The translations under genes and the position numbers were made by a program. DNA of 64,000 nucleotides, from positions 333,264 to 397,263 of the forward strand of contig NZ_LNXV01000004.1 of NCBI RefSeq assembly GCF_001467025.1, read 5' to 3'. Under the pieces are notes generated by a model. That model did not search any database, had not been told where the DNA came from, and was given only the letters and a program-made list of their open reading frames with translations. The DNA is from Legionella brunensis. GTDB taxonomy: Bacteria > Pseudomonadota > Gammaproteobacteria > Legionellales > Legionellaceae. Below are positions 9,731-18,943 of the stretch, piece after piece (position 1 is the stretch's first letter; each line of letters begins with the position of its first letter).

Positions 9731-10279
9731 ATGGATTGTAAGAACTTAACGGATAGTCAACTAATTAAGCTGGCACTCACAGGAGATTCTTTCGCCGTTA
9801 ATCACTTAATTATTAGATATCGCACAAAGATTTTTCTGCAAATTCATTCTCAAGTTGATGATTTTTCAATGGTCAATGATTTAGCGCAAGAAGTTTGCCT
9901 AAAAGTTTTTCGCTACTTGCCATCGTTTAAACAGCATTCAAGTTTTACTACTTGGTTATATAGAATCACACAAAATACAATAATAAACCATTTTAGAGCA
10001 ATAAAGATGGAGTTTCAGGAAAGTATTTGCCTTGCTACAATCGAAACTAGTAATTACTCACCCGAATCCTATGTGTTTGGTCTGCAACTTGGGCAGCAGA
10101 TTAATGCAATTTTATTAAACATGCCAGAAGAGCTACAGCGCTGTTTTCATTTGTATGTAACTAAAGGATTGAGTTATAAAGCCATAGCTAAACATTTGCA
10201 CTGTCCTTTAAATACAGTACGTTCTCGCATTCATCGTGTTCGCCATTTGTTGAAAGAACGAATAAATTTTGATTCTTAA
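9731..10279 (+). CDS. ECF-type RNA polymerase sigma factor
   Basis: A 182-residue sigma-70 family factor of the extracytoplasmic-function type. Region 2 is visible at about residues 25-95 (DLAQEVCLKVFRYL, then FTTWLYRITQN) and region 4 at about 125-175 (LSYKAIAKHL, NTVRSRIHRVRHLLK). Such factors direct polymerase to stress or envelope promoters. The usual neighbour, an anti-sigma factor such as RseA, is absent: ruvB follows on the same strand. The class resembles RpoE but the gene cannot be named with certainty. Confidence 0.85.
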   Translation: MDCKNLTDSQLIKLALTGDSFAVNHLIIRYRTKIFLQIHSQVDDFSMVNDLAQEVCLKVFRYLPSFKQHSSFTTWLYRITQNTIINHFRAIKMEFQESICLATIETSNYSPESYVFGLQLGQQINAILLNMPEELQRCFHLYVTKGLSYKAIAKHLHCPLNTVRSRIHRVRHLLKERINFDS

Positions 10280-10394
10280 GTTTCGGTTCGCTCCTAAATC
10301 AGATTTTCTGAGGTTCTTACCACGTTAAATCAAATGAAGCTTGCAAAGAAAAGCTGTGTTAGAATGCACAAATCATGGCAAAACCCAGACCTTT

Positions 10395-11405
10395 ATGCTT
10401 GAAAGTGATCGTTTGATAAGTGCCAATTCGGCGGTTTCAGAAGAAGCGTTTGATCGTGCCATCCGACCCTTGAGTCTTGATGAATATATTGGTCAGGATG
10501 CGGTGTGCTCTCAAATGCGAATTTTCATTGATGCGGCTAAGAATCGTAGAGATGCGCTCGACCATGTGCTTATTTTTGGTCCACCAGGTCTTGGAAAGAC
10601 AACTTTAGCGAATATTATCGCTCACGAAATGTCTGTTAATTTAAGACAGACTTCAGGACCAGTTCTTGAGCGCGCTGGTGATATTGCTGCTATTTTAACC
10701 AATTTGCAAGAAAATGATGTGTTATTCATCGATGAAATTCATCGCTTAAGTCCGGTTATTGAGGAAATTCTTTATCCGGCTATGGAAGATTACAAATTAG
10801 ATATCATGATAGGAGAGGGGCCTGCTGCCCGCTCAATTAAATTAGAGCTGCCTCCTTTTACTCTTATTGGCGCAACGACAAGAGCTGGTTTATTGACTTC
10901 ACCCCTGCGAGACCGCTTTGGGATTGTACAACGCCTGGAGTTTTATTCGATTGACGCTTTGTGCCATATTGTATCACGCTCAGCAAAATTACTTGGCGTT
11001 AAGACTGAAAGTGAAGGCGCTAGAGAAATAGCCATGCGCTCACGAGGAACACCAAGAATTGCAAACCGCCTTTTACGCCGAGTAAGAGATTATGCCGAAA
11101 TTAAAGGTGAAGGTATTATTACATTAGATATTGCAAAGCGGGCTCTGGAAATGCTTGATGTCGATCAACATGGTTTTGATATGATGGACAGAAAGTTAAT
11201 ATTGGCAGTGATTGAGCGCTTTTCTGGCGGCCCTGTTGGGGTAGATAGTATTGCTGCAGCCATTGGTGAGGAGAAAGGGACTATAGAAGATGTGCTTGAA
11301 CCTTATTTGATTCAGCAAGGATTCTTAATGCGAACTCCCCGTGGGCGAGTTGCTTCTCAATTAGCCTATCAACATTTTGGGATTCCAATCGTTAAGCAGG
11401 AATAA
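10395..11405 (+). CDS. ruvB: Holliday junction branch migration helicase RuvB
   Basis: A 336-residue AAA+ motor of the RuvABC resolvasome. Walker A is GPPGLGKTT (about residues 62-70), Walker B is LFIDEIH, the sensor region is GATTRAGLL, and the winged-helix tail contains TPRGR near the end. The ATG at 10395 is chosen because it gives the family-typical MLESDRLI opening; the frame is open further upstream to a TTG at 10341. ybgC follows after three bases, giving the common ruvB-ybgC-tol arrangement. ruvA and ruvC are not in the window. Confidence 0.95.
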   Translation: MLESDRLISANSAVSEEAFDRAIRPLSLDEYIGQDAVCSQMRIFIDAAKNRRDALDHVLIFGPPGLGKTTLANIIAHEMSVNLRQTSGPVLERAGDIAAILTNLQENDVLFIDEIHRLSPVIEEILYPAMEDYKLDIMIGEGPAARSIKLELPPFTLIGATTRAGLLTSPLRDRFGIVQRLEFYSIDALCHIVSRSAKLLGVKTESEGAREIAMRSRGTPRIANRLLRRVRDYAEIKGEGIITLDIAKRALEMLDVDQHGFDMMDRKLILAVIERFSGGPVGVDSIAAAIGEEKGTIEDVLEPYLIQQGFLMRTPRGRVASQLAYQHFGIPIVKQE

Positions 11406-11408
11406 CAA

Positions 11409-11798
11409 ATGAGTTTAACTGATTTACATCATTTCAACATTAGAGTTTATGTGGAAGATACTGACCTCATGGGGATTGTTTACCATGCGAATTATCTGCG
11501 CTTTTTTGAGCGTGCAAGAACTGAAATGATTCGTAATGCTGGCTTGTCTTTAACCACACTTGCAACGTATGATTGCCATTTTGCAATTAATGACATAAAG
11601 CTGCGCTACCTATTCCCTGCAAAGCTTGATGATAGTTTGACTGTGGTATCAAAAATAGGGAGTAAAAAGTCTTGTAGTGTAGTGTTTGAACAATGCCTTT
11701 ATAATCAGGATAATCAGTTGTTATGCGAAGGTTTTATTAAGCTAGTATGTGTAGATTGTTCCATGCAACCTAAGCGCATACCGGAAAATTTATTTTAA
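11409..11798 (+). CDS. ybgC: Tol-Pal-associated acyl-CoA thioesterase YbgC
   Basis: A 129-residue hot-dog-fold thioesterase that hydrolyses short acyl-CoA or acyl-ACP esters. The catalytic segment DTDLMGIVYHANYLRFFE (residues about 17-34) contains the family Asp and HxNY residues. It is the usual first gene of the tol cluster and starts three bases after ruvB. Confidence 0.92.
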   Translation: MSLTDLHHFNIRVYVEDTDLMGIVYHANYLRFFERARTEMIRNAGLSLTTLATYDCHFAINDIKLRYLFPAKLDDSLTVVSKIGSKKSCSVVFEQCLYNQDNQLLCEGFIKLVCVDCSMQPKRIPENLF

Positions 11799-11825
11799 AG
11801 TTATAAAATATAGTTGGAGGAAAAC

Positions 11826-12500
11826 GTGGGTAGCCATGCCAGTGTATTGGGTTATTTTATGCAAGCCGGTCTGGTTGTTAAGACGGTAATGTTAATTTTA
11901 CTTAGTGCATCCATCATATCATGGACTCTGATATTGCAAAGAGCTTGGTATTTCAAGCTGAAAAAGGAAGAATGCGATGCCTTTACGCGACGCTTTTGGG
12001 CAAGTAGTGATTTGAGTAAATTATATGCAGATGTTGATAGCAATGTAGATACTAGACAAGGATTAGCAGCCATTTTCCATGCAGGCTTTAAAGAGTATGT
12101 TCGTTCGCGTAAGCTTGGAGGTATTCTTATTGAGCCAATTCAGCGGGCAATGCAAATTAAGCATGCCAAAGAAGCGACCCTACTTGAACAGCATCTTCCT
12201 TTTTTTGCATCAGTAGGTTCTATTGCTCCTTATGTGGGTTTATTTGGTACTGTTTGGGGGATCATGACGTCTTTCCAAGCTCTAGGTCATGCGCAGCAAG
12301 CAACGATTGCTATGGTGGCTCCAGGCATTTCTGAAGCGTTAGTGGCGACAGCTCTCGGTCTCTTTACAGCTATTCCGGCAGTTATTGCATTCAATCGTTA
12401 TTCAACGCGTGCTAATAATTTGCTTGATCGTTATGACTTGTTTCAGGAAGAATTAGTCTCTCTTATTGAGCAGCAGACAGCAGTGCCTGTAAGAGGATAA
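11826..12500 (+). CDS. tolQ: Tol system proton-motor protein TolQ
   Basis: A 224-residue MotA/TolQ/ExbB family inner membrane protein. With TolR it forms the motor that energises TolA during outer-membrane constriction. There are three membrane helices: one near residues 16-36, and a pair near 130-155 and 165-190 with the conserved VGLFGTVWGIM motif. The GTG at 11826 is preferred because a GGAGG ribosome site ends five bases before it. A TTG at 11814 overlaps that site. Confidence 0.95.
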   Translation: MGSHASVLGYFMQAGLVVKTVMLILLSASIISWTLILQRAWYFKLKKEECDAFTRRFWASSDLSKLYADVDSNVDTRQGLAAIFHAGFKEYVRSRKLGGILIEPIQRAMQIKHAKEATLLEQHLPFFASVGSIAPYVGLFGTVWGIMTSFQALGHAQQATIAMVAPGISEALVATALGLFTAIPAVIAFNRYSTRANNLLDRYDLFQEELVSLIEQQTAVPVRG

Positions 12501-12505
12501 TTGTT

Positions 12506-12967
12506 ATGTTGAGAAAAAAAGCAAGAGCAGCATCAAATCCTATTGCTGAAATCAATGTAGTGCCTTATATCGACGTTATGCTGGTTTTGTTGGTGATCTT
12601 CATGATTACAGCACCTATGCTAACTCAAGGTGTCACTGTCGATTTGCCCAAAGCCGCAAGCCAGACATTAAAGCCTACTGAACGCGAACCAATTATAGTT
12701 TCTGTTAATCAACAGGGTGATTATTTTCTTAACATTAATGCTGCTCCCGACAACCCAATAGAACCTAAAGCATTAATGGTTCGTGTTGCTGCTGAATTAG
12801 AGCTGGCGCGCCAAAATAATCAACCTATCAATGTGTTAGTAAAAGGAGATCAAGGTGTTGCATACGGTAAGGTAGTGGGGGCAATGAGTCTATTAAAACA
12901 GGCTGGTGCTGAACAAGTAGGGTTATTAACTGATTCATCTGATTTGTCGCAGGAGAATCAGGGATGA
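12506..12967 (+). CDS. tolR: Tol system motor protein TolR
   Basis: A 153-residue ExbD/TolR family protein with one N-terminal membrane helix. It carries the conserved VVPYIDVMLVLLVIFM segment, in which the Asp is the proton-conducting residue, followed by a periplasmic domain. Length is typical. Its last four bases overlap the tolA start (ATGA). Confidence 0.95.
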   Translation: MLRKKARAASNPIAEINVVPYIDVMLVLLVIFMITAPMLTQGVTVDLPKAASQTLKPTEREPIIVSVNQQGDYFLNINAAPDNPIEPKALMVRVAAELELARQNNQPINVLVKGDQGVAYGKVVGAMSLLKQAGAEQVGLLTDSSDLSQENQG

Positions 12968-13992
12968 TTAATGATCAGAGTTATCGCAAAGCTTTTTATA
13001 TGGCTATTGGCTTACATATATTTTTAGCATTGTTATTACTGGTCGAATCGACCAGCCAGCGACCTGTAATGACCATGGCTAGAAATGAGCCAAGCAAGGC
13101 TTTACCAATAGAATCAACGCAGCCACCTAAAGAAGTAGTTAAAGCAGTTAGTATTGATAATCAAGAGCTCATGGAGACGGTAAATCGTTTAAAAGAAGAG
13201 CGAAGTAATCAACTGAAGGCTGAACAAGCAAGGCAACAAGCATTAACACGCCAAGCCGAAATGGCGCGTCAAGCTCGTGTTAAAGAGCAGCAACGATTGG
13301 CTAAATTAAAAGATGAGGCTGAAAAAGTAGCTATTGCTCGGAAAAAGCAGATAGAGGAAGAGCAAAAGCGATTAAAGCAATTAGCTTTGCAGAAAGAGCT
13401 GGAAGCTAAGCGGCTTGAAGAGTTAAAAGCCAAACAGCAGCAATTGCAGAAGAAGCAGCAGGAAGAGGCCGAGAAATTAGCGCAATTGAAAAAAAAGCAG
13501 GCAGAGGAAAAACTTAAAGAGGAAAAAGATAAGGCAAAGAAAGCTCAAGACAAATTAGCTCGCCTTGAGAAGGAAAAAGCAGACAAAGAAAAGGCAGAGT
13601 TGGCTCGCGCAGAAAAAGCTAAGGCCGAGTTGGCAGAAAAAAGACGCCAAGCTGCAGCGCAACAAGCGGCTGATGATGCCGCTAAAAGAGCTCGTTTGGC
13701 AGGTGAAGTTGATAAATATAAGGCAATGATTGTTAATGCAATCGGCCGTCAATGGATATTACCTGAAAACGTAAATAATAGTTTATCGAGTCAATTTAGG
13801 ATTCGTTTAGCCCCGGATGGCGCGGTATTGGAAGTAACGCTAACTCGCAGTAGTGGTGATCCTGTTTTAGATCGCTCAGCACAAACCGCTATTTATAAAG
13901 CATCGCCGCTTCCAGTGCCTACTGATCCAGAGACTTTCGATATATTTCGTGATATCAGTCTAACTGTACGACCAGAGAATGTTAGGGGGTAA
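12964..13992 (+). CDS. tolA: Cell envelope protein TolA
   Basis: A 342-residue TolA. It has a single N-terminal membrane anchor (about residues 11-27), then a long Lys/Glu/Ala-rich helical stalk (about 55-235), then a compact C-terminal TonB-like domain that binds Pal and TolB. The stalk is shorter and more Lys/Gln-rich than in E. coli. It bridges the inner and outer membranes in the Tol machine. The start overlaps tolR by four bases. Confidence 0.93.
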   Translation: MINDQSYRKAFYMAIGLHIFLALLLLVESTSQRPVMTMARNEPSKALPIESTQPPKEVVKAVSIDNQELMETVNRLKEERSNQLKAEQARQQALTRQAEMARQARVKEQQRLAKLKDEAEKVAIARKKQIEEEQKRLKQLALQKELEAKRLEELKAKQQQLQKKQQEEAEKLAQLKKKQAEEKLKEEKDKAKKAQDKLARLEKEKADKEKAELARAEKAKAELAEKRRQAAAQQAADDAAKRARLAGEVDKYKAMIVNAIGRQWILPENVNNSLSSQFRIRLAPDGAVLEVTLTRSSGDPVLDRSAQTAIYKASPLPVPTDPETFDIFRDISLTVRPENVRG

Positions 13993-13995
13993 CTT

Positions 13996-15255
13996 GTGTT
14001 AATTAAACATCTAATAACACCACTTTTTTTATTATTTTCTACTGCAGTTTTTGCAGTCGATCTTGAACTTACTCAAGGGATTAGCTCTGCTTTACCTATT
14101 GGAATTAATTCCTTTGGTTCAGAAACAGTAGGCCAACAAATTTCAGCGATTGTAGATAATGACTTGCACTTTTCTGGTCAATTCAAAATTATCGCCCCTC
14201 CCTCAAGCTATGGACAGCCTTCAGTGGCTACCTGGCGTCAGGCTGGTGCAGATAGTGTTTTATCAGGAAATATTCGACGTGTCGGTTATAATCGCTATGA
14301 AGTTAGCTATGAACTTGTTGATGCAGTCGCCCAAGGTCGAGTCTTATTATCAAAAAGCTACCAAATTAGTGCTAATGAAGTACGTCCATTGGCACACCAT
14401 ATTAGCGATGAAGTGTATCAAAAATTAACCGGAGAGCGGGGTATTTTCTCAACCCGAATCGCCTATATTTTAGTACAGCGCAGTGGTGAGAATGCCAAGT
14501 ATTTCTTGGAGGTAGCTGATGTTGATGGATACAATCCGCAGAGTTTGCTTGTTTCAACAGAACCTATCATGTCACCTGCATGGTCTCCTGATGGACGACA
14601 AATTGCTTATGTGTCTTTTGAGAAGAAAAAAGCCCAAATATTTACTGTGGATGTAGCAACAGGCCGACGACGTCTAGTGACGGATTTTACCGGTATTAAT
14701 GGTGCTCCAGCCTGGTCTGTTGATGGGCGTCAGTTAGCCGTTGTGTTATCAAAAGGTGGTTCTCCGAAAATTTACAGCGTTGATTTAAGTAGTGGAAGTA
14801 TGAAACAGCTCACTTTTGGTGATGCTATTGATACAGAGCCACGTTATTCTCCTGATGGCCGCTCCTTACTTTTCACCTCAGGAAGGGGTGGATCACCTCA
14901 GGTATATCGTTTATCACTTGCTGATGGCAGTGTTAGCCGGGTTACTTATGAAGGGAATTATAATGCTAGAGCTTCCTATACTCCTGATCAAAAGAATATA
15001 GTTATGTTGCATCGCGAGAATAAGAGTTTCAACATTGCTGTACAAGATGATGGTGGTCGGGTTACACAGTTAACATTTGCGCCAATGGATGAGTCGCCTT
15101 CAGTAGCACCGAATGGTCGTCTAATTCTTTATGCAACTCGCTCGGGTGAGCAAGGTGTTCTAGGTGTGGTTTCAATTGATGGACGTATTAAAACACGTCT
15201 GCCAGCGAGACAGGGTGATGTTCAGGAACCAGCCTGGTCCCCTTATTTAGGATGA
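13996..15255 (+). CDS. tolB: Tol-Pal system protein TolB
   Basis: A 419-residue periplasmic protein with a signal peptide (about residues 1-20, ending TAVFA). An N-terminal alpha/beta domain is followed by a six-bladed WD40-like propeller, seen as repeats of the type [12 protein letters not shown] and [12 protein letters not shown]. It binds Pal and the TolA C-terminus. The GTG start has a GGGGG ribosome site six bases upstream. The usual downstream pal gene is missing; a nuclease gene follows six bases later. Confidence 0.95.
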   Translation: MLIKHLITPLFLLFSTAVFAVDLELTQGISSALPIGINSFGSETVGQQISAIVDNDLHFSGQFKIIAPPSSYGQPSVATWRQAGADSVLSGNIRRVGYNRYEVSYELVDAVAQGRVLLSKSYQISANEVRPLAHHISDEVYQKLTGERGIFSTRIAYILVQRSGENAKYFLEVADVDGYNPQSLLVSTEPIMSPAWSPDGRQIAYVSFEKKKAQIFTVDVATGRRRLVTDFTGINGAPAWSVDGRQLAVVLSKGGSPKIYSVDLSSGSMKQLTFGDAIDTEPRYSPDGRSLLFTSGRGGSPQVYRLSLADGSVSRVTYEGNYNARASYTPDQKNIVMLHRENKSFNIAVQDDGGRVTQLTFAPMDESPSVAPNGRLILYATRSGEQGVLGVVSIDGRIKTRLPARQGDVQEPAWSPYLG

Positions 15256-15261
15256 GAATAA

Positions 15262-16095
15262 GTGACAAAAAAACTAAATTTTTTGATCTCTAGCTTGATT
15301 TTGGGTTTATGCGTAGTCAGCAAGGGTTATAGTTGGAATTCTTTGGGTCATCGCTTAGTGGCCCAAATCGCTTATCATCATCTTACTCCGCACACAAAGC
15401 AGGTACTTAATCACTACAACCATGCCCTGGATAAGGTCTACAGGCCACAAAATCTAATTAATGCCGCGGTTTGGCTCGATAGTTTGCGTTATCGGAACAA
15501 CCTTTGGCTGGGCGCTAAACATTATATTGATATTCCTTTTTCATTTGATGGCACAGAATTAATTGAAGCAGATGAAATTAATGCCGTGTCTGCAATTACA
15601 TCTGCCAAAGAGTTAATGCAAGATAATTTGGTCAATGATTTTGAAAAGGGGTTTACTTTACGGATATTGCTTCATGTTGTTGGTGATATTCATCAGCCTC
15701 TTCATGCTGCCAATCAATTTAGTATTAAGCATCCTCGTGGTGATCTAGGGGGAAATCTTTTCCCTTTAAAAGCTAATCCAGTTGCTACTAACTTGCATGC
15801 TTACTGGGATAAAGGTGGTGGTTTACTAAACACAGGTAAGCACTATAGTTCAACGCAACTTGATAAGAGAGCTTATGCAATAGAAAAACGCTGGCCTTGC
15901 CACTTACAAGAGATGACTCTTGATCCACAACTTTGGGCGCAAGAATCTCATCAACTGGCTATCCATAATGCTTATCAAATTCGAGCAGGTGAAAAACCGT
16001 CAAAAAAATATCAGCAGATGGTAAGAGTCACTGCTGAGAAACGTATCGCACTTGCGGGGTGTCGTTTAGCCGCTTTATTAAATCAAATTAGCTAA
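15262..16095 (+). CDS. Secreted S1/P1-type zinc nuclease
   Basis: A 277-residue S1/P1 nuclease, a family that cleaves single-stranded nucleic acids and 3'-nucleotides using three zinc ions. A signal peptide (about residues 1-24) ends just before Trp25. In P1 nuclease the mature N-terminal Trp is itself a zinc ligand, and here the following NSLGHRLVAQIA block matches. Other metal-binding motifs are HVVGDIHQPLHAA (about 138-150) and LHAYWD. The GTG start has GGATGAG upstream, overlapping the end of tolB, so it is probably read with the tol operon. It likely acts in the periplasm or outside the cell. Confidence 0.88.
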   Translation: MTKKLNFLISSLILGLCVVSKGYSWNSLGHRLVAQIAYHHLTPHTKQVLNHYNHALDKVYRPQNLINAAVWLDSLRYRNNLWLGAKHYIDIPFSFDGTELIEADEINAVSAITSAKELMQDNLVNDFEKGFTLRILLHVVGDIHQPLHAANQFSIKHPRGDLGGNLFPLKANPVATNLHAYWDKGGGLLNTGKHYSSTQLDKRAYAIEKRWPCHLQEMTLDPQLWAQESHQLAIHNAYQIRAGEKPSKKYQQMVRVTAEKRIALAGCRLAALLNQIS

Positions 16096-16309
16096 AAAGA
16101 AATATCTCATATCAAAATTTCAGCAGGCTAATTATCCATTTTGAGTAGTTCATGGCTACCCATTATCAGAAAGAACAGGTAATTATTGTGTTCTCTAAAT
16201 TCCTTACAAGTTTTTAATTTATTCACATTTATGGCAGTTAGTTTAATAATTTTTCCTTAACGTAATTGTAGTATGCTTTCAATATATATATTTACAAGCG
16301 AGAAATGCA

Positions 16310-17881
16310 GTGATAACTAAAGATTCTTCTAAAATTGAAGTAATTGCTGAGTTAGAAAAAAATGCCTTAGCACTCTATGATGCATCAGATGAACTTAAAA
16401 ATGACCCAGACGTGGTCAGGGTTGCAGTCAAGCAGCATGCTTTTGCGCTTACCTTCGCTTCTGCGTCGCTCCAAAATGATCCTGAGTTTCTCCTTAGTTT
16501 AATAGATAATAGCATTTTAGTAGTTGGATTTTTTAACGAAAAATTCTTAAATGATTACACGTTTATGACCAAAGTGGTAAAAAAGAATGGTTTAGCTCTT
16601 CCTCTTGCCAGTAAAGAAATTGTTGATAGAGATTTAGTCCTAGCTGCAGTCGCGTCGAATGGCCTTGTATTTCAATATGTAGGTGTCTTCAAAGATGATC
16701 GCGAAGTTTTATTGACCGCATTTAAACAGAATTTTCTGGCTCTTGGTTATGTCGATAGTGAGTATAAAAAACGTTCTGAATTTATGCTAGAACTATGCGC
16801 ATTAAATGTAAAAGCGCTACATTACGCAGATGAGGTGCTTAAAAAAGATCCTGGGTTTATGCTTGAAGCAGCAAAAGAGAATATCGATGCGCTTATATAC
16901 GCAGACGAAGTCTTGAGAAGTGATCGTCAATTTATATTTTTTGCGGCAGCAAGAAATATAAAAGCGTTATATTATGCTTCTGAAGAGCTTAAACAAAACC
17001 CTAATTATATGCTTGATATGGCATCAAGATATACTGATGCCCTTAAATACGCTGATGAGACATTGACAAAAAATCCTGAGTTTATGCTCAAGGTCTTAGA
17101 AAAAAATCCCCCTGCATTTAAGTATGCCGATGAAACTCTGAAAAAAAATTCGGAGTTTATGCTTAAGGTCGTAAAAATAGATGCCGATGCACTAGAACAC
17201 GCCCACGAGACGTTGAAAAATCAGCGTGAATTTATGCTCGCTGCGATGGAAGAAAATGTCCAGGCGCTTCAATTCGCTGATAAGGAGCTGACAAAAGATC
17301 CTGAGTTTATGCTTAAGGCGGCAGAGAAAAATGTTCATGCGCTTGAATACGCTGATGCTATTTTGACAAAGAATCTTGTTTTTATGCTTGAGGTGGTAAC
17401 GAAGGATGGTTTAGGTCTAATCTATGCGTCAGAAGAGCTCAAAAGAGATCCGAAAATTGTTTCCGCTGCCGTACAACAGAACCCGGATGCGATTAAGTGT
17501 ATATCCAAGGAGACCTTGCAAAAGCCTGAGTTTGCCTTTATAGGTAAAAGTGCTGCTCAAATCGACCAATGGCTTCAAGAACAGTTACCAAAAAATCTTG
17601 AGCTTAAGGCTCGTAAAAATGCTTATACTGATCTTCTAGAACAACAGATTCAATATTTAAGCCCTGGACAAAAGAAGGAGTTAGCCCTCTATGTCTTAAA
17701 TGAAAAAGAGCATTTTCTAAAAAAAGAAAGGCATTTTTTCCGTTTTGAGGCCTATTCGAATCAAACTTTCTCCATACACAAACTGGTGAAAACGCTACTG
17801 GAAGTAAAACCTACGGATGGCAAAATTAGTATTCATGATGAGCATGAAGATAAAACTCATGTTCTTTATCGACATAAATAA
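16310..17881 (+). CDS. DUF4116 tandem-repeat protein, candidate Dot/Icm effector
   Basis: A 523-residue protein made almost entirely of a 25-residue helical repeat, about 15 copies from residue 34 to 410. The consensus is roughly PEFMLKAxEKNxxALxYADExLKKD. This is the DUF4116 repeat, common in Legionella effectors and amoeba-associated organisms and thought to form a solenoid for protein binding. The unrelated tail (about 425-523) ends in charged residues. No signal peptide or membrane helix is seen. The GTG at 16310 has only a weak ribosome site. It is isolated, with 213 bases of AT-rich DNA before it and a decayed insertion sequence after it. Its biochemical function is unknown. Confidence 0.8.
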   Translation: MITKDSSKIEVIAELEKNALALYDASDELKNDPDVVRVAVKQHAFALTFASASLQNDPEFLLSLIDNSILVVGFFNEKFLNDYTFMTKVVKKNGLALPLASKEIVDRDLVLAAVASNGLVFQYVGVFKDDREVLLTAFKQNFLALGYVDSEYKKRSEFMLELCALNVKALHYADEVLKKDPGFMLEAAKENIDALIYADEVLRSDRQFIFFAAARNIKALYYASEELKQNPNYMLDMASRYTDALKYADETLTKNPEFMLKVLEKNPPAFKYADETLKKNSEFMLKVVKIDADALEHAHETLKNQREFMLAAMEENVQALQFADKELTKDPEFMLKAAEKNVHALEYADAILTKNLVFMLEVVTKDGLGLIYASEELKRDPKIVSAAVQQNPDAIKCISKETLQKPEFAFIGKSAAQIDQWLQEQLPKNLELKARKNAYTDLLEQQIQYLSPGQKKELALYVLNEKEHFLKKERHFFRFEAYSNQTFSIHKLVKTLLEVKPTDGKISIHDEHEDKTHVLYRHK

Positions 17882-18058
17882 TAAAGAAACTAAGGCCAAT
17901 TATTGAAGTGACTTTTAGTGTTTGAAGAGGTTCAGCGTGTTGCTTGCGATAAGCCAATATCCTGTAGGCTAAATCCCGTATTGCCAAGAAAATAATCCAT
18001 TATTATTCAATTATTTTTGGTTATTAATTAACGTATAGAAAAACCTTACGCGTCCATC

Positions 18059-18852
18059 TTGTGCCGGACAAAAAATGAATGAAATAGGTAAAGAAAGTTA
18101 GGGGGATTAAGAATAACGCGCTGATTTATACTCAGCTTCGACGAAAAAGGAGCATATATGAATATATCAGCGAGTTAATTGTTTTGCGCAAATGTTATTA
18201 GCACTATTTGTAGTGAGGAGTGTTAATTTAAGTGAGCTTGCCGTTTATTAATATTTTTGGTAAAGACTCAATCCAAGAAGTACTTGGTGACCGTGAATTT
18301 CCTAACAAAACATTCATTTCATGGCTTGTAGCAGAGAAAATACCCTTTTATTTACGGATTAAAGGTAACGTAGACATTTGTGTTGGAAAGAGGAAATTTA
18401 AAACTTCAGCTCAGTTATTCAACCATCTAGCACCATATCAGCAACAGATATTTGGTATGAAAGTTCAGGTTTTTGGCTAATCTCTTTATTTAGCAGGAAG
18501 CAAAAACTCTCGCGATCGAAACGCTTTTTGCTGCACTAAAAACAAAGGGATGGCGGTTTGAAGATACCCGGATTATTGAGCCTAAACGCATCGAAAAACT
18601 CTTCGTTTTACTCGCTTTGGGATTTGTTTGGGCCCATCGAATTCACGAATGGAGAGCATCTATCAAGCCTATTCCGCTTAAAAAATTACGCAATCAAAAA
18701 AGACCAAAACATAGCTTTTTTCGCTTGGGCTTAGATCATCGTAGAGATTTGCTTACTAATTCTAGAATCAATACAAAATTGTTCCAAAATTTTTCAAATT
18801 GGATTCTTTTTAAATCAACAGAGACTGTCTTTTAAAAAATTGTCCGGCACAA
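18059..18852 (+). mobile_element. Decayed IS4-family insertion sequence with intact ends
   Basis: The 794-base element is bounded by perfect 13-bp terminal inverted repeats, TTGTGCCGGACAA at 18059-18071 and TTGTCCGGCACAA at 18840-18852. It contains fragments of an IS4-type transposase but has lost a large internal part. No convincing target-site duplication is seen at the borders. Confidence 0.85.
18158..18835 (+). pseudogene. IS4-family transposase, deleted and frameshifted
   Basis: Three remnants of one DDE transposase are recognisable. The first, from ATG 18158, contains LLALFVVRSVNLSELA after an early frameshift. The second, 18232-18480, contains the GDREF motif carrying the second catalytic Asp. 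The third, about 18484-18835, contains the ExxxxxxK part of the YREK signature (IETLFAALKTKGW) and the KRIEKLFVLLALGFVWAH block. The segment between remnants 1 and 2, including the first Asp, and a segment between 2 and 3 are deleted. The element cannot encode its own transposition. Confidence 0.85.
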
Positions 18853-18878
18853 AGGAGTCCATTTAATTAAAGTAAAAT

Positions 18879-18898
18879 CTTAATAATTACTTAAGATT
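18879..18898 (+). promoter_or_regulatory. Tandem PmrA-box-like motif
   Basis: Two 9-base units, CTTAATAAT (18879-18887) and CTTAAGATT (18890-18898), are separated by two bases. The Legionella PmrA consensus, from published work on effector promoters, is two cTTAATATT units with a two-base spacer, so the match is close (7 and 8 of 9). A -10-like TATATC is at 18911-18916, at a suitable distance. Confidence 0.6.
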
Positions 18899-18943
18899 AG
18901 TTAAGTAAACTATATCTTCAGTTTGGATATTGTTGGGGAAATA

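Noticed and set aside
16235-16265. Possible PmrA box upstream of the DUF4116 gene (TTTAATAAT ... CTTAACGTA)
   Set aside because: The two units are 14 bases apart instead of 11 and the second fits poorly.
16310-17881. Regular 75-base DNA periodicity that could suggest a repeat array
   Set aside because: It follows the 25-residue protein repeat in one intact reading frame; there are no identical repeats with unique spacers, so it is not a CRISPR array.
18044-18866. Target-site duplication around the IS4 relic (GTCCAT occurs on both sides)
   Set aside because: The two GTCCAT copies lie at different distances from the terminal repeats, so they are not a duplication made by insertion.
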